From NCBI GenBank assembly GCA_013398055.1, contig VZRS01003957.1, positions 62,001 to 126,000 of the forward strand: a DNA stretch of 64,000 nt, read 5' to 3'. Positions within the stretch are counted from its first letter, which is position 1; the number at the start of each line of letters is the position of its first letter. Below, piece after piece: positions 1 to 12,100 of this stretch. The notes below the pieces were generated by a model, which saw only the letters and a list, made by a program, of their open reading frames with translations, ran no database searches and was not told the DNA's origin. This DNA comes from Ifrita kowaldi. Its lineage: Eukaryota; Chordata; Aves; Passeriformes; Cinclosomatidae. The position numbers were made by a program, and so were the translations under genes.

Positions 1-1138
1 GAGTTCTACAGTTGTGTTTCCCTCGTGCTGCTCCTGCACATGGCAGGGTTGGTGTTGTTGCCTTTGCATGCAGCAGCAGCCTCTTGCTCTTGGGCCACTC
101 ATGCAGCAAGAAATGTGTTTAAACTGTTTTTCTCCAGAACACTGAAGGCTGCTTAGCAAGTGCAGTGAGTTGGATTCCTGCAGGAAGGTGGCACAAATGC
201 TCTCCCCACCTTTTCCAACGCTGCTGAGCAGCCCTGGTGTCTCAGAGGATGCTTGCCCCAAACTCACCCAGTGCAAACGTGTGTTGATTTACATATCAAA
301 ACCGAGCTGGTTTGCTGGGCATGAATGGAGTGTGCAGTGTGCTGGCTGTCATTAGTTTGGTTTTTTAATAGTTCTGTTCTGAGGTAGAGAATCCTGCAAG
401 TGGAGAGGAGTTGAATAGTTGAGAGATAACCACTAATTTCAGACTAACGCAGTACTTTTTCAGTGAGGGAAGCAAATGTTTTTAAGGTGGAAGTTACACT
501 GTCCAGCCTAGCACAAACCTGTTGGAGCTTTCCAAAGAGAGACATTGGAGCAGATTTTGGGAATCATGGCAGGGAAATGCGTCCCCTGAAGCCATTGTTT
601 CCAGCGGAGCAGTGCTGGGAACTGCACGGATCTGCTCCTTAGCCAGGAGCTGGCTCTGCCCTCCTGCTCTGCCCTCCCTGGCTGCCAGCAGGCATGTGCT
701 GGGTGCTAATGCCTCACCCCTTTTCAGGGAATTCTTGGATTGATGCTGGGAAAATAACCAGCCAAAAAGGAGGAAAGAATAAGCAAAATACTCTCTTTTT
801 TAATAGCAGAGGTTAGTGGCACCTTACCCACCCTCCTGGCATTAATATGTGACCATCAGGGTGGTTTTTAAAATACATTTTCCTTGGGTGATTATGCTTG
901 GGAAGGAAGGAGTTATGGCTTTGAACTATTCTGAATTAACAAGGGCAATTTTGAGGCTCAGGGCAGTAGGTATAAAGGTTATTGCTGATGTGTTTCAGCA
1001 GCAGTGGGGAACCAAGTTCTCACCTGGAAATTCCTGTGTACATCTGGGATCAATTACTGGGCTACATCAAGTTTAAAATATTAATTTATTACACTATATA
1101 TGTTAAAAATCATTGATTAATTTAAATCATATTAAAAA

Positions 1139-1188
1139 AGTTGGACTTGATGATCCTTGTGGGTCCCTTCCAACTCAGAATATTCTGC
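1139..1188 (+). mobile_element. CR1 LINE 3'-end fragment
   Basis: About 50 bp matching the CR1 3' terminus: 'ttggacttgatgatccttg' followed by 'gggtcccttccaactcag' and a degenerate attct tail. It is a heavily 5'-truncated, dead copy in DOCK1 intron 1. Confidence 0.8.
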
Positions 1189-2654
1189 AGTTAGACTAAA
1201 AAAAGCTTTAGAATTACTGAATGAACTTGTGCTAAAGTGAATTGTGGTGAATATACAGGTAGGTTCTTATTGTGCCAGAATTGTGGAACTTAGTGTCTGG
1301 AAGCAGAGATTTAGGGTGTCCCTCTATTCTGGTTTTTCCCCCCTTCCCAGAAGTCTGTAAATATATGGAGTAAAACGTGATGCTGGGTCTTTAATGAATA
1401 GTGGGATTGTATCAGTTTGTTTTCATCATTTCTTCCAGAATGAACGTAAAAATCGGTGTGGGCTCAAAGGATTGCTCTGAGGTGGGAAAAATGGAATTAC
1501 AGGGATATGAACCTTCTCTGAGAGCTGCCCCAGTGCTGGTGGAAGGGGCTGGTCCTGAGAGGGAGCTGGACAGTGACCCTTTGTTAGGGCCAGTGGCCGA
1601 GCCAAGTGCTCTGGAAGCAGCCTGGAGCATGTGATTGCCCCTGGTTTGGAGAAAAACAATTTTTCCCTGTTTTTGCAAAATGCTGCTCTTATCTTTTGAT
1701 GCATTCAGTGCTGTTTGACTCGCTCCCATGGTGATGTTTTCCCCCCGATTCCGGTGTGAGGTGCAAATTCAGGAAAAGTGTTGCCGATTTCCCATTTCTG
1801 GGATAGCCTGATTGTTTTGGGAGAGGGGGGAAGGATTGGTGGGTCAAACTGGGGCTCTCAGCAGGTCATTCCTCTCTCTGGGTGTCCTGCTGGGGAAAGG
1901 AGAACACGCTCCTCAGGGATTATTTGACCTGGGGTCTGTTCTCTTGCTGTTGGAGACAGCCTGAAAGACTGAGAGACAAATAAGGTGATGGCAAAGAAAA
2001 ATAAATTGAGTAAGTTTTGATGTGTAAAAAACCCCAAACTCCTTCATCTTTTTTCTCCCATTCCAGAGGCTTTTCTGAGAAAGCAACAGAAGAATTTTGA
2101 TTTTGTTTTTCCCTTGTAGAAAACCTGAGGAGGAAGAGCAGTAGGAAATGAAAGCATCTTCCCATCACCTCATTTCCTCCTTGCTTTAGGCTCTTTGCTC
2201 TGCATCATTGGCTCGGTGTTGCAGTGAATTGTGTCATTTTTTTTCCTGTTTCCGCAGCAGTGCAAGGGGAGTTTCAGCGTGTTGAACTTGATTTTTTGCA
2301 GTCACTGAGATGCCCATTAAAATCTAGCTGTGCCATTAAGCTCACTGCTGTAGTAATGCTTAGTAAAAGACCCTCTTTGCACAGTTCTACCCAGTGCAGT
2401 AGGAGCTTCCTGCCATGGCAAGGGAGAGGCTTGAAGAAGCAGGGGCTGATGCTTCAAGGATGCTCACAGGGAGCTCTGTGACCTCCTGCAGCACCAAGTT
2501 GGCCCTGTGGGGGCTTTGACATCATTTGTGTGGGTTTAGCCTGGAGTGCTGGGTTGGGAAGGACTTCAGGGTTTCTAAGTCTCTTTGACAAGCTGGATTT
2601 AAGACTGGGCTTGTGGCATTTGAGATGTTGCACCTGTGTGTGTGTTGGCTGGAC

Positions 2655-2886
2655 TAAACTAAAACATGAGAAGCTTCACCTCAACATGAGGAACCTCTTT
2701 CCATGAGGGTGGCAGAGCACTGGAACAGCTGCCAGGGAGGGTGTGGATTCTCCCTCTCTGGAGACATTCCCAACCCACCTGGATGTGTCCCTGTGTTCCC
2801 TGCTCCAGGTGACTCTGCCTTGGCAGGGAGGATGGACTGGATGGTCTCCAGAGGTCCTTTCCAACCCCAAGTGTTTTGGGATTCTG
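2655..2886 (+). mobile_element. CR1 LINE fragment
   Basis: The characteristic CR1 3' region is present in order: 'cacctcaacatgagga', 'ccatgagggtggcagagca', 'ctggagacattcccaaccc', 'ggatggtctccagaggtcc', ending near 'gggattctgtg'. It is 5'-truncated with no intact reverse-transcriptase frame. Short frames on both strands across it are repeat-derived. Confidence 0.85.
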
Positions 2887-3991
2887 TGGCTGGATTTGGG
2901 ACTTCTCCTGGAGTTGGTGCTGTCCCTGTGGTGCTGAGCAGGCTGGACCCTGGGCAGTGCTGGCTGAGGATGGGGTGGGTGGCAGTGCTGCTGCCAGGGA
3001 GGGGGCAGGGATGGGGGAACATCAGCCAGGATGGGGCGTGGAGCTGCAGCACTGCCAGTTCTGGTCACTTCTCCTCTCCTGGGGAACCTTGGCTGCAGGA
3101 TCCGGCCTGACTCGTGACCAGCCCGTGCACAGTTGATGCTCTGCCAGCACTGGCCATAAGCTGGACGAGTTCCTCCTCCCCTCCAGCCTTTAACTCCTGT
3201 CCTTCTCCTGCCCAGCAGACCCCTGGGTGCGTTTTCTACGTAGCAGTGCTGAAGGCTTTGCAAATTTTCTAAAAACCACGTGTGGAGGCAGGTTTGAATT
3301 TTGCTCAGTTCCAAGCACTGAAGTCCTTTCTGGAGGAACACATGGGTGAGCACAGCTAATGCTCAGATGCTGTCCTTGGCTTCCTGGAGGATGGAGCCTG
3401 TAGCCCCACCACAGCAAGAGCCAAGTTACAGCTCCTTAGTGGCCCCCAGTGAAATGCAGGAGGGCTGAGGGAACATTAAAACTCACTCACTTTGTGATTC
3501 TGAGTTGCCACCAGACAGATGCCAAAACAACTGCCTCTGGATAATGTTTTGTGTTAGTCTAAATCAGCATCTTGCTTTTTCTGCAAGAGCCAGTGTTAAG
3601 AGCTCAGGGTGATGTGATTACTCCTTGCATCCAGGGTGTTTCACTTAATGGACTTCTTAATATTAAAAATCAATTTGGATGTTCTTCATTGTGCTTCTTG
3701 TTAGCTGTGCATTATGGCACATTAATAATGCTGTTAGAGTCAATAATGGTGTGTGTATATATATATTTTTAGCACTAGTTTCAGCTTTATACCCTCAGTA
3801 CTTCATGGTGAAATACTCTGAATGCAGATCAGCCAGAAGTGGTGGTGAGAGCTGTTAAAACAGTGAGTGAGCATCTTAACTTCATTAGCTCCCTAAAAAT
3901 AAAGTGTCTGCCTTGAAAAGGGGGGAGGAAGGAAAGCAAGAAGCTGAACTTGTTTCTTAGAAATCTTGCCTTGGTCCAGAGCTCTTCATTT

Positions 3992-4343
3992 CACAGAATC
4001 ATTGGAGTTGGAAAAGACTTCCCAGACGGTTGAGTCCAACCTGTGACTGATGCCCACCTTGTCCCCAGCCCAGAGCACTGAGTGCCACCTCCAGCCCTTC
4101 CTTGTTCACCTGCAGGGATGGGGACTCCAACCCTCCCTGGGCAGCTCTTTCCAATGCCTGACCACCCTTTCCATGAAGAAATTCCTGCTGGTGTCCAACC
4201 TGAACCTCCTCTGGTGCTCTGTTCCCTCTCCTCCTGTCCCTGTTCCCTGGGAGCAGAGCCCGACCCCCCCCGGCTGCCCCCTCCTGTCAGGGAGTTGTGC
4301 AGAGCCACAAGGTCCCCCCTGAGCCTCCTTTGCTCCAGGTTTT
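3992..4343 (-). mobile_element. CR1 LINE fragment, antisense to DOCK1
   Basis: It starts with 'cacagaatcattggagttgg' (reverse complement of a CR1 tail) and continues through 'gagtccaacctgtgactgat', 'ccacctccagcccttcc', 'gacca ccctttccatgaag' and 'aacctcctctggtgctctg', the order expected of an inverted CR1 3' region about 350 bp long. Confidence 0.85.
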
Positions 4344-7300
4344 ATTTCTTTGTGGTTTTGATTAGTGCAGGAAGGACAAGTGAGCATCTTGTTGTGTCCT
4401 ACTCGAGCTCTGCCTGCCGGACTCAGCAGCAGCGTGGTTGCACTTCTGGAAGGCACCCGGCCTCAAGTTTGGGATTGTCCTGGATTTATGAAGTTTCCTC
4501 AGTTTATTAATTCCTGCTGGGCAGTGAGTGATGAGACACCAAATGCAGTGCAGAACATGTTGCTGCCCTTGCCATCTGTTGTGAAACCTGAGGTGTCTGC
4601 TGTGCTTAGAAAAGCTTGGTGGCCCTTCATTTTGTGTCCTTGCTTTGGAAGAGGAGAGGCAGGCTGGCACTGCAGGGGTTTCAGGCTGAGGGCTTCCAGA
4701 GTCTGGTTTAGGATTCTGTCATCCTCAACAGATGCTCTGTGTAGTCATGGAGAAGAGGAATTTCCAGATGAACCCATGTGTGTTTCAGGGATTTGCTGCT
4801 CACGTAGAGGAGGAGTGAAAGGAACTGTCTCACCTTTGTCAGGGAAAGTGGTGATAAATCCTTTCTATCTACTTGAACTTGTGGGATTTAGGCTAATCCC
4901 GTGATAAAAGTCACATTGATGGATTTAATCAATAAGATTAGAGCATCACTGGGCAGGAGGAACCACGAGCTGGATTTTCTCCTTTAGCTGGGTGCTAACT
5001 GTTCAGGTCTAAGAATTTCTCCAGGTTTCTCCTCTCTTCAGGAAATGAATTTTTTGGGAATGTTTGGATGACAGAAAAGCTAAAATATTGAGAAAGAACT
5101 CTGAATCAAGCTTGATAAGACCAGGGATGACAAAACCCAAGGTAAAGGCGAGATGATCTACCCTTGGTTAAGGCACTCATGAAATAATTGTCTTTAACAG
5201 TTGTCAGATGCAACTCCTGACTCCGCCACTGCTTTTTTTCCTTTTGCTTCTCTGTTAGCCTCAGCTGTAGGAATTAAAAATTGGGTGAGTAGCAGAGGAC
5301 TAAGGAATCTGCCTGAATATTGAAATCAGCCACTTTCATTTTAGGGAAAATAGGAGGAAAACCTTCAGGTGTCTTTTAATACCAGAGACTTTACAAAAGA
5401 CTTTGCTTTCACCTTAGCAATTTCAGTCTGCTTTTATTGAAAAAGCACAGTTATGATTTAGGGTTTTTTTTTTTAAAGACAGTGTAAAACAAAGCTGATA
5501 ATGTGTTAAATGTAGTTTGGTTTCTTTCAGGAGTTTAGAATGATTAATGCAACCTTTAAAGCGGAGTAATACCAGGGAATATTACTCTGTAACATCTTTA
5601 TGGCATCTTAAGATATCTCACCTTTCATACAGTCAGAAAAAAGCTTTTTCAATATAAATTGATGTTACCTTTGTTTGCTTTTTCTTTTTGTTCCATCTGT
5701 GTCAAATGTAATTCTTCTGGTGTTGGCCTCCTCGTTTTTCCAGTGTGTGCAGATTAACGAGTGCAGCTCACAGAGGTGTTTGTTTTGTGTTCTTTAGCAG
5801 CAAATGGGGCTTTGGTGCAATTACTGTAATGCCCTGTTCATTGTTCCTTTCGTTATCAACTCTTAGAGTTGAAAAATGGCTCTTTCTGTGCCCACATTTA
5901 ATCCTTTGTTTTAGGCACTTCAGGACTCCTGTGTGGATGTTGGATTTTTTTAAATTAAGCAAAACATCAGTTTAAAAAAAAAAAAAAAAAACCTTAAAAA
6001 ATTGGAAGTTATACCTCAGGTGTTTAAATATTTTAAGTGATAGCTCAGGATGCAGTTGATGAGACAAAATGCAAACATACCAGTTTCATGCTTTACTCCT
6101 CCAAATTTTGTCTTTTCCTTTAATTAAAGCCTTGTCGTTTGCTCCAATCAAACATTTTCTGTCACAGCATCTTTTGATGTCTCTACATAAAAATTCCTGT
6201 GAGGAGGAGTTCTCTGCTACCTTACAGGGGAGTCTGTGGAGTAGTTCAAGCCTTGCTTTGTAATCACAGGGGTGGAATGCACTTTATAGTTATTTTGGTT
6301 GTTTGCTTCACGATCTGTCAGTGCTGTTGGAAGCCAGAAATGAGATTTATTTTGTCTCGTAGACATATTTTTCACACATATATATATGTATTTTTAAAGA
6401 TAAATCAGCCCTCCCTGGCTCCTCAGTCAGCTGAGGTCAGTGGGAGCTGTTGTGGGCAGTAATTACCATTTGATGGCTGTTTGTCATCTTCTGCCACAAG
6501 AATTGGTCATTACACTGCAGCTCCTGGTGCATGACCTTCCTTGTTGTGACAGACACCAGTTTAGCACTCTTGGGCATAAATTTGGGAGCCTTTTATTCAT
6601 AGCTGCCTTTGATCCCGAGTGTTTTTCCACTTAAATGTTGGCGAAATGCTCAGCTGAAGTGTGAATTGAGTACAGGGCTGGTTTTTAATCTGTTAGAATG
6701 CAGATTTTTTCCTGGCTGGGATGTCTGCTGTGAGTCACTGAAGTTGCTTGTCGGGGTCCTGGAGGTGGGAGACTGTCCTTGGATTCAGTTTTGGATGTGT
6801 GAACGTCTCAGGGGCCTCTTGATTGAGCTGTGAGCATTGAAGGGATCTGAGTAAACACCCAAAGGATGGATTTTTCTTGTGTTGCACTCCAGCCACACGA
6901 GTTTGGAGGAGTTAGGACTGTGGAACTTTGTTTTCCCTGCTATGCACAAAAGCTGAAATGAGAATATTTCTGGGGAGTGTTTCCAAGCAGACTGTCCCAC
7001 GTGCTGTGTGTTCACCACTGTGATCATCCCTCTGCTCAGAGCAGTTTAAAATCTTAATTTTTGTTAATGTGTTTCTCAGAACCCTCTTCTCCTGCAGAAC
7101 AGCATTTATGGCTTTCAAATATCCTGTGCCAGATACCTGGGAGGGAGGGTTTCTCTCCCTTTAATAATGACAAAATTAAGGAAAACATTGAAGTGGGAAT
7201 TAGCTTGGCTTGTTTTGATGTCAATAAAAACATTGTTACTTTCTCAAATCTTCATGTAAATACTGGTGATGTTTATTGGTCTCTGCAGTGCACCTGACCT

Positions 7301-9040
7301 TTATCCTTTTTACCCTGTAGTGTCCTTTCATGCCATTAATAATGTTCCACCGTATACTGTGTTTTCCAAACTGCTTTTCCATGGTTTTTTTTTCCATTTG
7401 CGCACCCGGATTTCTTTATTTACCTCTGAACTCTAAAATCTGTCAAGCCAGAGGAGTTGTGCAGAAAGGACCCAACCTGTTACGGATTTATTTATTGGTG
7501 GTGATTTTGTCAGCTGGAATTCCAGGGGTTCTGGGGAGAGCAAACAGGAATTCCTGGAGGCTGGAGCTGGAGGCATCCCTGGGCTCAGTGCCCCATCCTC
7601 GTGCTGGGATTAGACCTTCCCTGGTGCCCAGTGCGATGTGAACTCGGGGCTAAACCCATCATCAGCTTTGGGCTCAGAGCAGTATTTTTTCTCTAGTTAC
7701 CAGTTCTTAGAGGTGTAATTTGTGGTGTTGGTCTCCTGTGTAATGCAGGCTCTTGCCTGCTGGGCTAGGAGGGAGCTGGGCAGGTAAGGGAGGTGTTCCC
7801 TGCATCCCATCTCTCATTGCTTCATTTGTAGTTGTGCTGTAGGGTTTGGGTTTGAGGGGTTTTTTGGGAGTGCTCTGTTACCTGTGATGAGTGGGGAATG
7901 TGTTGTGGGTGCTCTGTGAACTCTTGGTCTGAAAATTTCCTGGGAGAGTCACACGTGACTTATCCAGGTCTTTCTGTTCCAATAAGATATCCCAGAGTTC
8001 TGCCCTGGAAACTGAGGCAGAAAGAAAAGCAGTGGGGATCTGAGGGGTGGTAGGAAGTTGTGAGGTAATTATTATGTTCTAAAAACACTTCTATTTCCTG
8101 AAGAGTTAGGACAGATGGTGAGAAATTCTGATTTTCAGGTGTTACTGATCCCCATTGGAGGGAGGAGCTGCACAGTTGTAAATTGAAGAAGAAACTTCTG
8201 TGGGATTACCTTGCCTGAATTCCTTGGCTTTAGTCTTGGGAATATTGGAGTTGTTGCCTTTGGTCATGAGGACCCTCCTTGGTATTGGAAGATTTTTCTC
8301 CTACGGAGAGTTTATTCCATATAAAACATAAAAATTTGGCTTTAGGAGTTGTAACTATTTCGTTTTTCACATCATGAGTATTTTTTTCCCAACCAAGCCT
8401 AGTCTGTAGCATCATTTGTCAGATGAATTTGTGGGCATTGCCAATCTCAGTGCTCAAGAGTGTCCAGGTTTTCTTTTGGGAAGGGTAGGGAGGAGTGGTC
8501 TTTGAGTTACTGTTGGTTTTGGTTGTAATTCATTATACAGTGGGTTGATATAGTTGCCTCTGGCACTCAGAAATTCTGAAATCATGTTTTTCCAACATCC
8601 TATGCCTGCAGTAAATGAACGAAGTGACTTGAGAAATCATCCTTCAATATTAGCATGGCAGTTTGAGTTTTCTAAAGACACTTCAAAAGTTCTCTGTGTG
8701 TTGAGCTGGTGGAGGAAGAACGAGCAGTTCATTGTAGAACTGCCTAAAATTGACACAAAGTGCTGGAAGGCTGGCAAATCCAACAAAAATTGAGTGTATT
8801 GCCACGAAGAAGATAATAAACAGAGTGAGGGACAGCTTTAGAGAGTGAACTTGTGGGGTTGTTTTGTTACGAGGGGAAATACTAATTTCAGAACTCGGCT
8901 GAATTTTTATAGAATTTAAGAAAAATTTTTTTACAGAAAGATTCAGAATGGCACCAATGAGTAATAAAAGCGATTATGTGGAGAAACAGCTGGAATTGTG
9001 TTGCCTGGCCTGTACTAACAGCAGTGTTTCCTCTGTGCAG

Positions 9041-9124
9041 CTCTCTACAACTACGATGCCAGGGGACCTGATGAACTTTCCTTACAGATCGGGGACACCG
9101 TGCACATACTGGAAACATATGAGG
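9041..9124 (+). CDS. DOCK1: DOCK1 exon 2 (SH3 domain, first half)
   Basis: 84 nt, acceptor ctctgtgcag, donor gag-g|gtaaga; starts with two bases completing an Ala codon and ends with one base of a Gly codon. It encodes LYNYDARGPDELSLQIGDT and then VHILETYEG, the ALYDY-like strand, acidic RT loop and following strands of the N-terminal SH3 domain. In DOCK180 this SH3 domain folds back on DHR-2 and is released by ELMO. Human DOCK1 has Ala where this protein has Pro in RGPDEL. Confidence 0.97.
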
Positions 9125-12100
9125 GTAAGAGGGCAAAAATTGAACTGAAAAAGAGGATTTTTTGGGGGGGGGAATTTCATTCCTTTTCTGTTTGTGACCT
9201 GCTTGTGCTGTCAGGTGGTGAATTGGAAGTGGAAGCAAGTGAAGGCACGTGTGGTTCATGAGCTGGTGAATGAGTACTGGGTTTTCTGGGGAAGAACAAT
9301 GTTCTCACAGCTGGATTTGTATGGATCAGTTGTAGCATCTCCCCCACGTTAGAGAAATAAGAGATGCTTTTTGGGTACCCATGGGTAGTGCAAAATAACC
9401 TCCTGCTAGAAGGAGTTTATTCTGAATTTGGAAGTCACCTGGGTCCTAAATTATTTGTGTGTCTCTTCTAAGATGGGAGCTGTGTTAGTGCTGTGCGCTG
9501 ATTTCAGGCTTTTCCAGATGCCTCTTCTGAGATGAAACTCTGGAAACGTCACCTGTACCAAAATCCTTCCTTCCTGATCCGTGTACAAGGGAATCTGGAT
9601 GCTGAGTTTGATAATCAGCAGGATGTGGAAATTGTCACAACATTTTCAGCTCTTAATCCAAGCAAAATAAAGTTCTTTCATTACATCCTGGAGTTGAAAT
9701 TTTATGGTGTGCTGCAGTTTGGAAAGGTGTGGGGGAACACAGAACTAAAATCTGTATGTTTAAAATAGTGTAACACTTTTTGTCTTGTGGAAACGTGGTT
9801 TATGTATGAATATATTGATTTAATAGATTGATTTAATTTGCTTCTCTAGGCATGGATCTTTCAGTAGATCTGTGTGATAAATTAATTTTAGTTATTGGCT
9901 TAATTGGATTTTTAAATTATTATATTTACTGAAACAAACAATGCTATTTCAGCAAGAGCTGATCATCACTGTGAAGTGGTATTTTTGAATTTTCTCATTA
10001 TTCCTGGCCTGGCCTTTTCTTGGAGCTCAGTTTGCTGCTGCAATGCCAAGTTTGACTCTGAGCAAAGCAATCTTTCCACTCTCTGACGTTGCATGCTTTT
10101 AATGAAACCCTAATAATGCAACGATTTTAAATGCAAATGGAACGATTCAAATATTGCACAGCTTTGTACTTTTATATATAAATAGATTTATTTAATGAAT
10201 GTGGGAGAAGCTCTGAGCAGGGAATGTGAAACCCTCTCAAATGCTGACTGCTGCCAGCTAAGTGGGACAGTGGGGATGAGTCACTTTTCCCCTGGACTGG
10301 AATAATGGGAAGACCTTCACCCTCTCGGGGCTTGGAGAACATGGGATGAGTTCATGAGCAAAGAAATGCAAGTTCCTGCTCTCCCAAGCTCCTTCCCTGC
10401 CTGCAGAGATGGGGATTTAGATGCTGTAACTCTTATCTCTCTTGTTTACAGAGCTGCCATGATTAGGGGATTATTGGAGTTGGTTGGTCTCTGTTTCCCG
10501 GGATAGAATTTGTGTGGATTGTGCCCCTGGAAGGTTTTGTGCCATAAATTTCCAAGTGTGTGCCAGGCTGAGGTGGGAATGGGCCCATCCAAAGGAAAAC
10601 CCTCTAATTAAATAACCCTGGGACAGAAGAGTTGTTGAAAGAGTCAGTAAAGCCTTTTTGCTGAGGATCTGGGGTTTTGCCTCTCCAAGGTCTGCCCCTT
10701 TTCCCTCTGGGAGTAAACAGTTGGTTTTTTTCATGGATGGAATAGACATTCTCCCCCTCCCATCTTGCTGGAAGTTTGGTACTATTTTAAATTAGTTTTC
10801 TGCAATCATTCCGGGGTTGAGAGTAGTTTTGAAGACTGATCTGTGTCCTGGAAGTGGCAGAAATAAGTTGTTTTTTGGGTTTTTTTTTTGCTCTGAATCT
10901 GCATTGCCAAGAAAAGCTCACGGACAATCCTTGCTCAGTTGAGGTCTCTGCAGAAGAGAGAAGTGAGGAGTTGGGAGGGCTCAGTCTCACATCCCTGGGC
11001 TGGAAGATCTGTTTTTAGGGCAGATGTAGGATATCTGTTGCCACCATGTCCTGGAATTGATTGCTGAAATGAATCTTGACCCTGTGTTTAAAATAAATAG
11101 TAATTCCTTTTTTTGCCCGTGAGTTCAGCTTATTTTGGAATTTGTTTCTATTACTGAAAAATTTGATGTTTTGCATTCTAATTATGGAAATTTTTTTCTC
11201 CAAAATGCAGAAAAATTGTATAGAATGAAATCAATGTGCAGATTCTGTCAAGTTTCAGTCTTGGTAAAGACATCCCCTATTTTTATAGGAGTGAGGAGAC
11301 TGGAAATGAATGCACACGTTTCATGATAAATATTAAATTTGTGTTCTTCCAGGAACCAAAGTAAAGATGAAGCCACTTATTAGACTAAAATAAAATCAGG
11401 ATTTTTCTTTTAGGAAGCATTTCAGTTTATTTTTCAGTTAGAAAACTTTCTCTGTCCTTCTAATCTGAGCCTTAGAGGAAAAGCCAAGCAGGAAAGCTGT
11501 AGGAATTCCTGAATATCCTTCTCTGCAGGGGAGGAGGATTGCATTTTACAGCAGATACCCTAAAACTCAAGGATTTACCACATTCTGGATTAGTACTTCC
11601 CCGATCTTAATTGTCTTAATTCTATTTCTTGACATTATTTGATGGAATAGGCAAATGGAAACTTGTGATCAATAACTGTGGCTCATTAAGGGAAATAGCT
11701 GGGAAATGTAACACAAAATCAACCTCAAAACCAAGGTTGTGTGTTGGAGCTTCAATTAATTTCTAGTGCTGCTGTGAGATGGGAATTTGCCTTCCCAGCT
11801 GGGGATTTGCACAGAAGTTATTCTTGATATTACAGGAAAGTTCAGTTTTTGGTGCAGTTTTGTTGTTTGTTTGTTTTTCAATGCAGTGTGACTGTGTCAG
11901 AAATGGATGCATTGTTTGAGGGTAACCACAGCAAATTCCTGAGTGTCTTCTGCAGCTTTGACAGAGACAGAAATATTTCCTTGGTCTCCTCTTAGTTGAG
12001 CATTTCCTTGGTTGCACATTTCCAGCTGTTCCATAATGTTTGTTAAGGGCAAGGTCTGCTCTTGAACAGCTCCGGGGATGAGGAGTCCACAACCTTGCTA

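Larger units (their letters stand above)
1..9040 (+). other. DOCK1: DOCK1 intron 1, 3' portion
   Basis: No coding exon, CpG island or exon 1-like sequence (start of DOCK1 with MTRW) is visible on either strand. Open frames here are short and without recognisable domains. The interval holds three CR1 fragments (about 1139-1188, 2655-2886 and 3992-4343), a poly-A run near 5974-5991 and short (TA)n runs near 3755-3768 and 6379-6388. The rest looks like unique AT-rich intron. Confidence 0.8.

Noticed and set aside
2676..3353. 225-codon minus-strand frame
   Set aside because: It overlaps a sense CR1 copy and the GC-rich flank, has no recognisable domain and no splice context.
1..9040. DOCK1 promoter and first exon
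   Set aside because: No CpG island, TSS-like sequence or MTRW-type start was found; the first coding exon must be upstream of the window.
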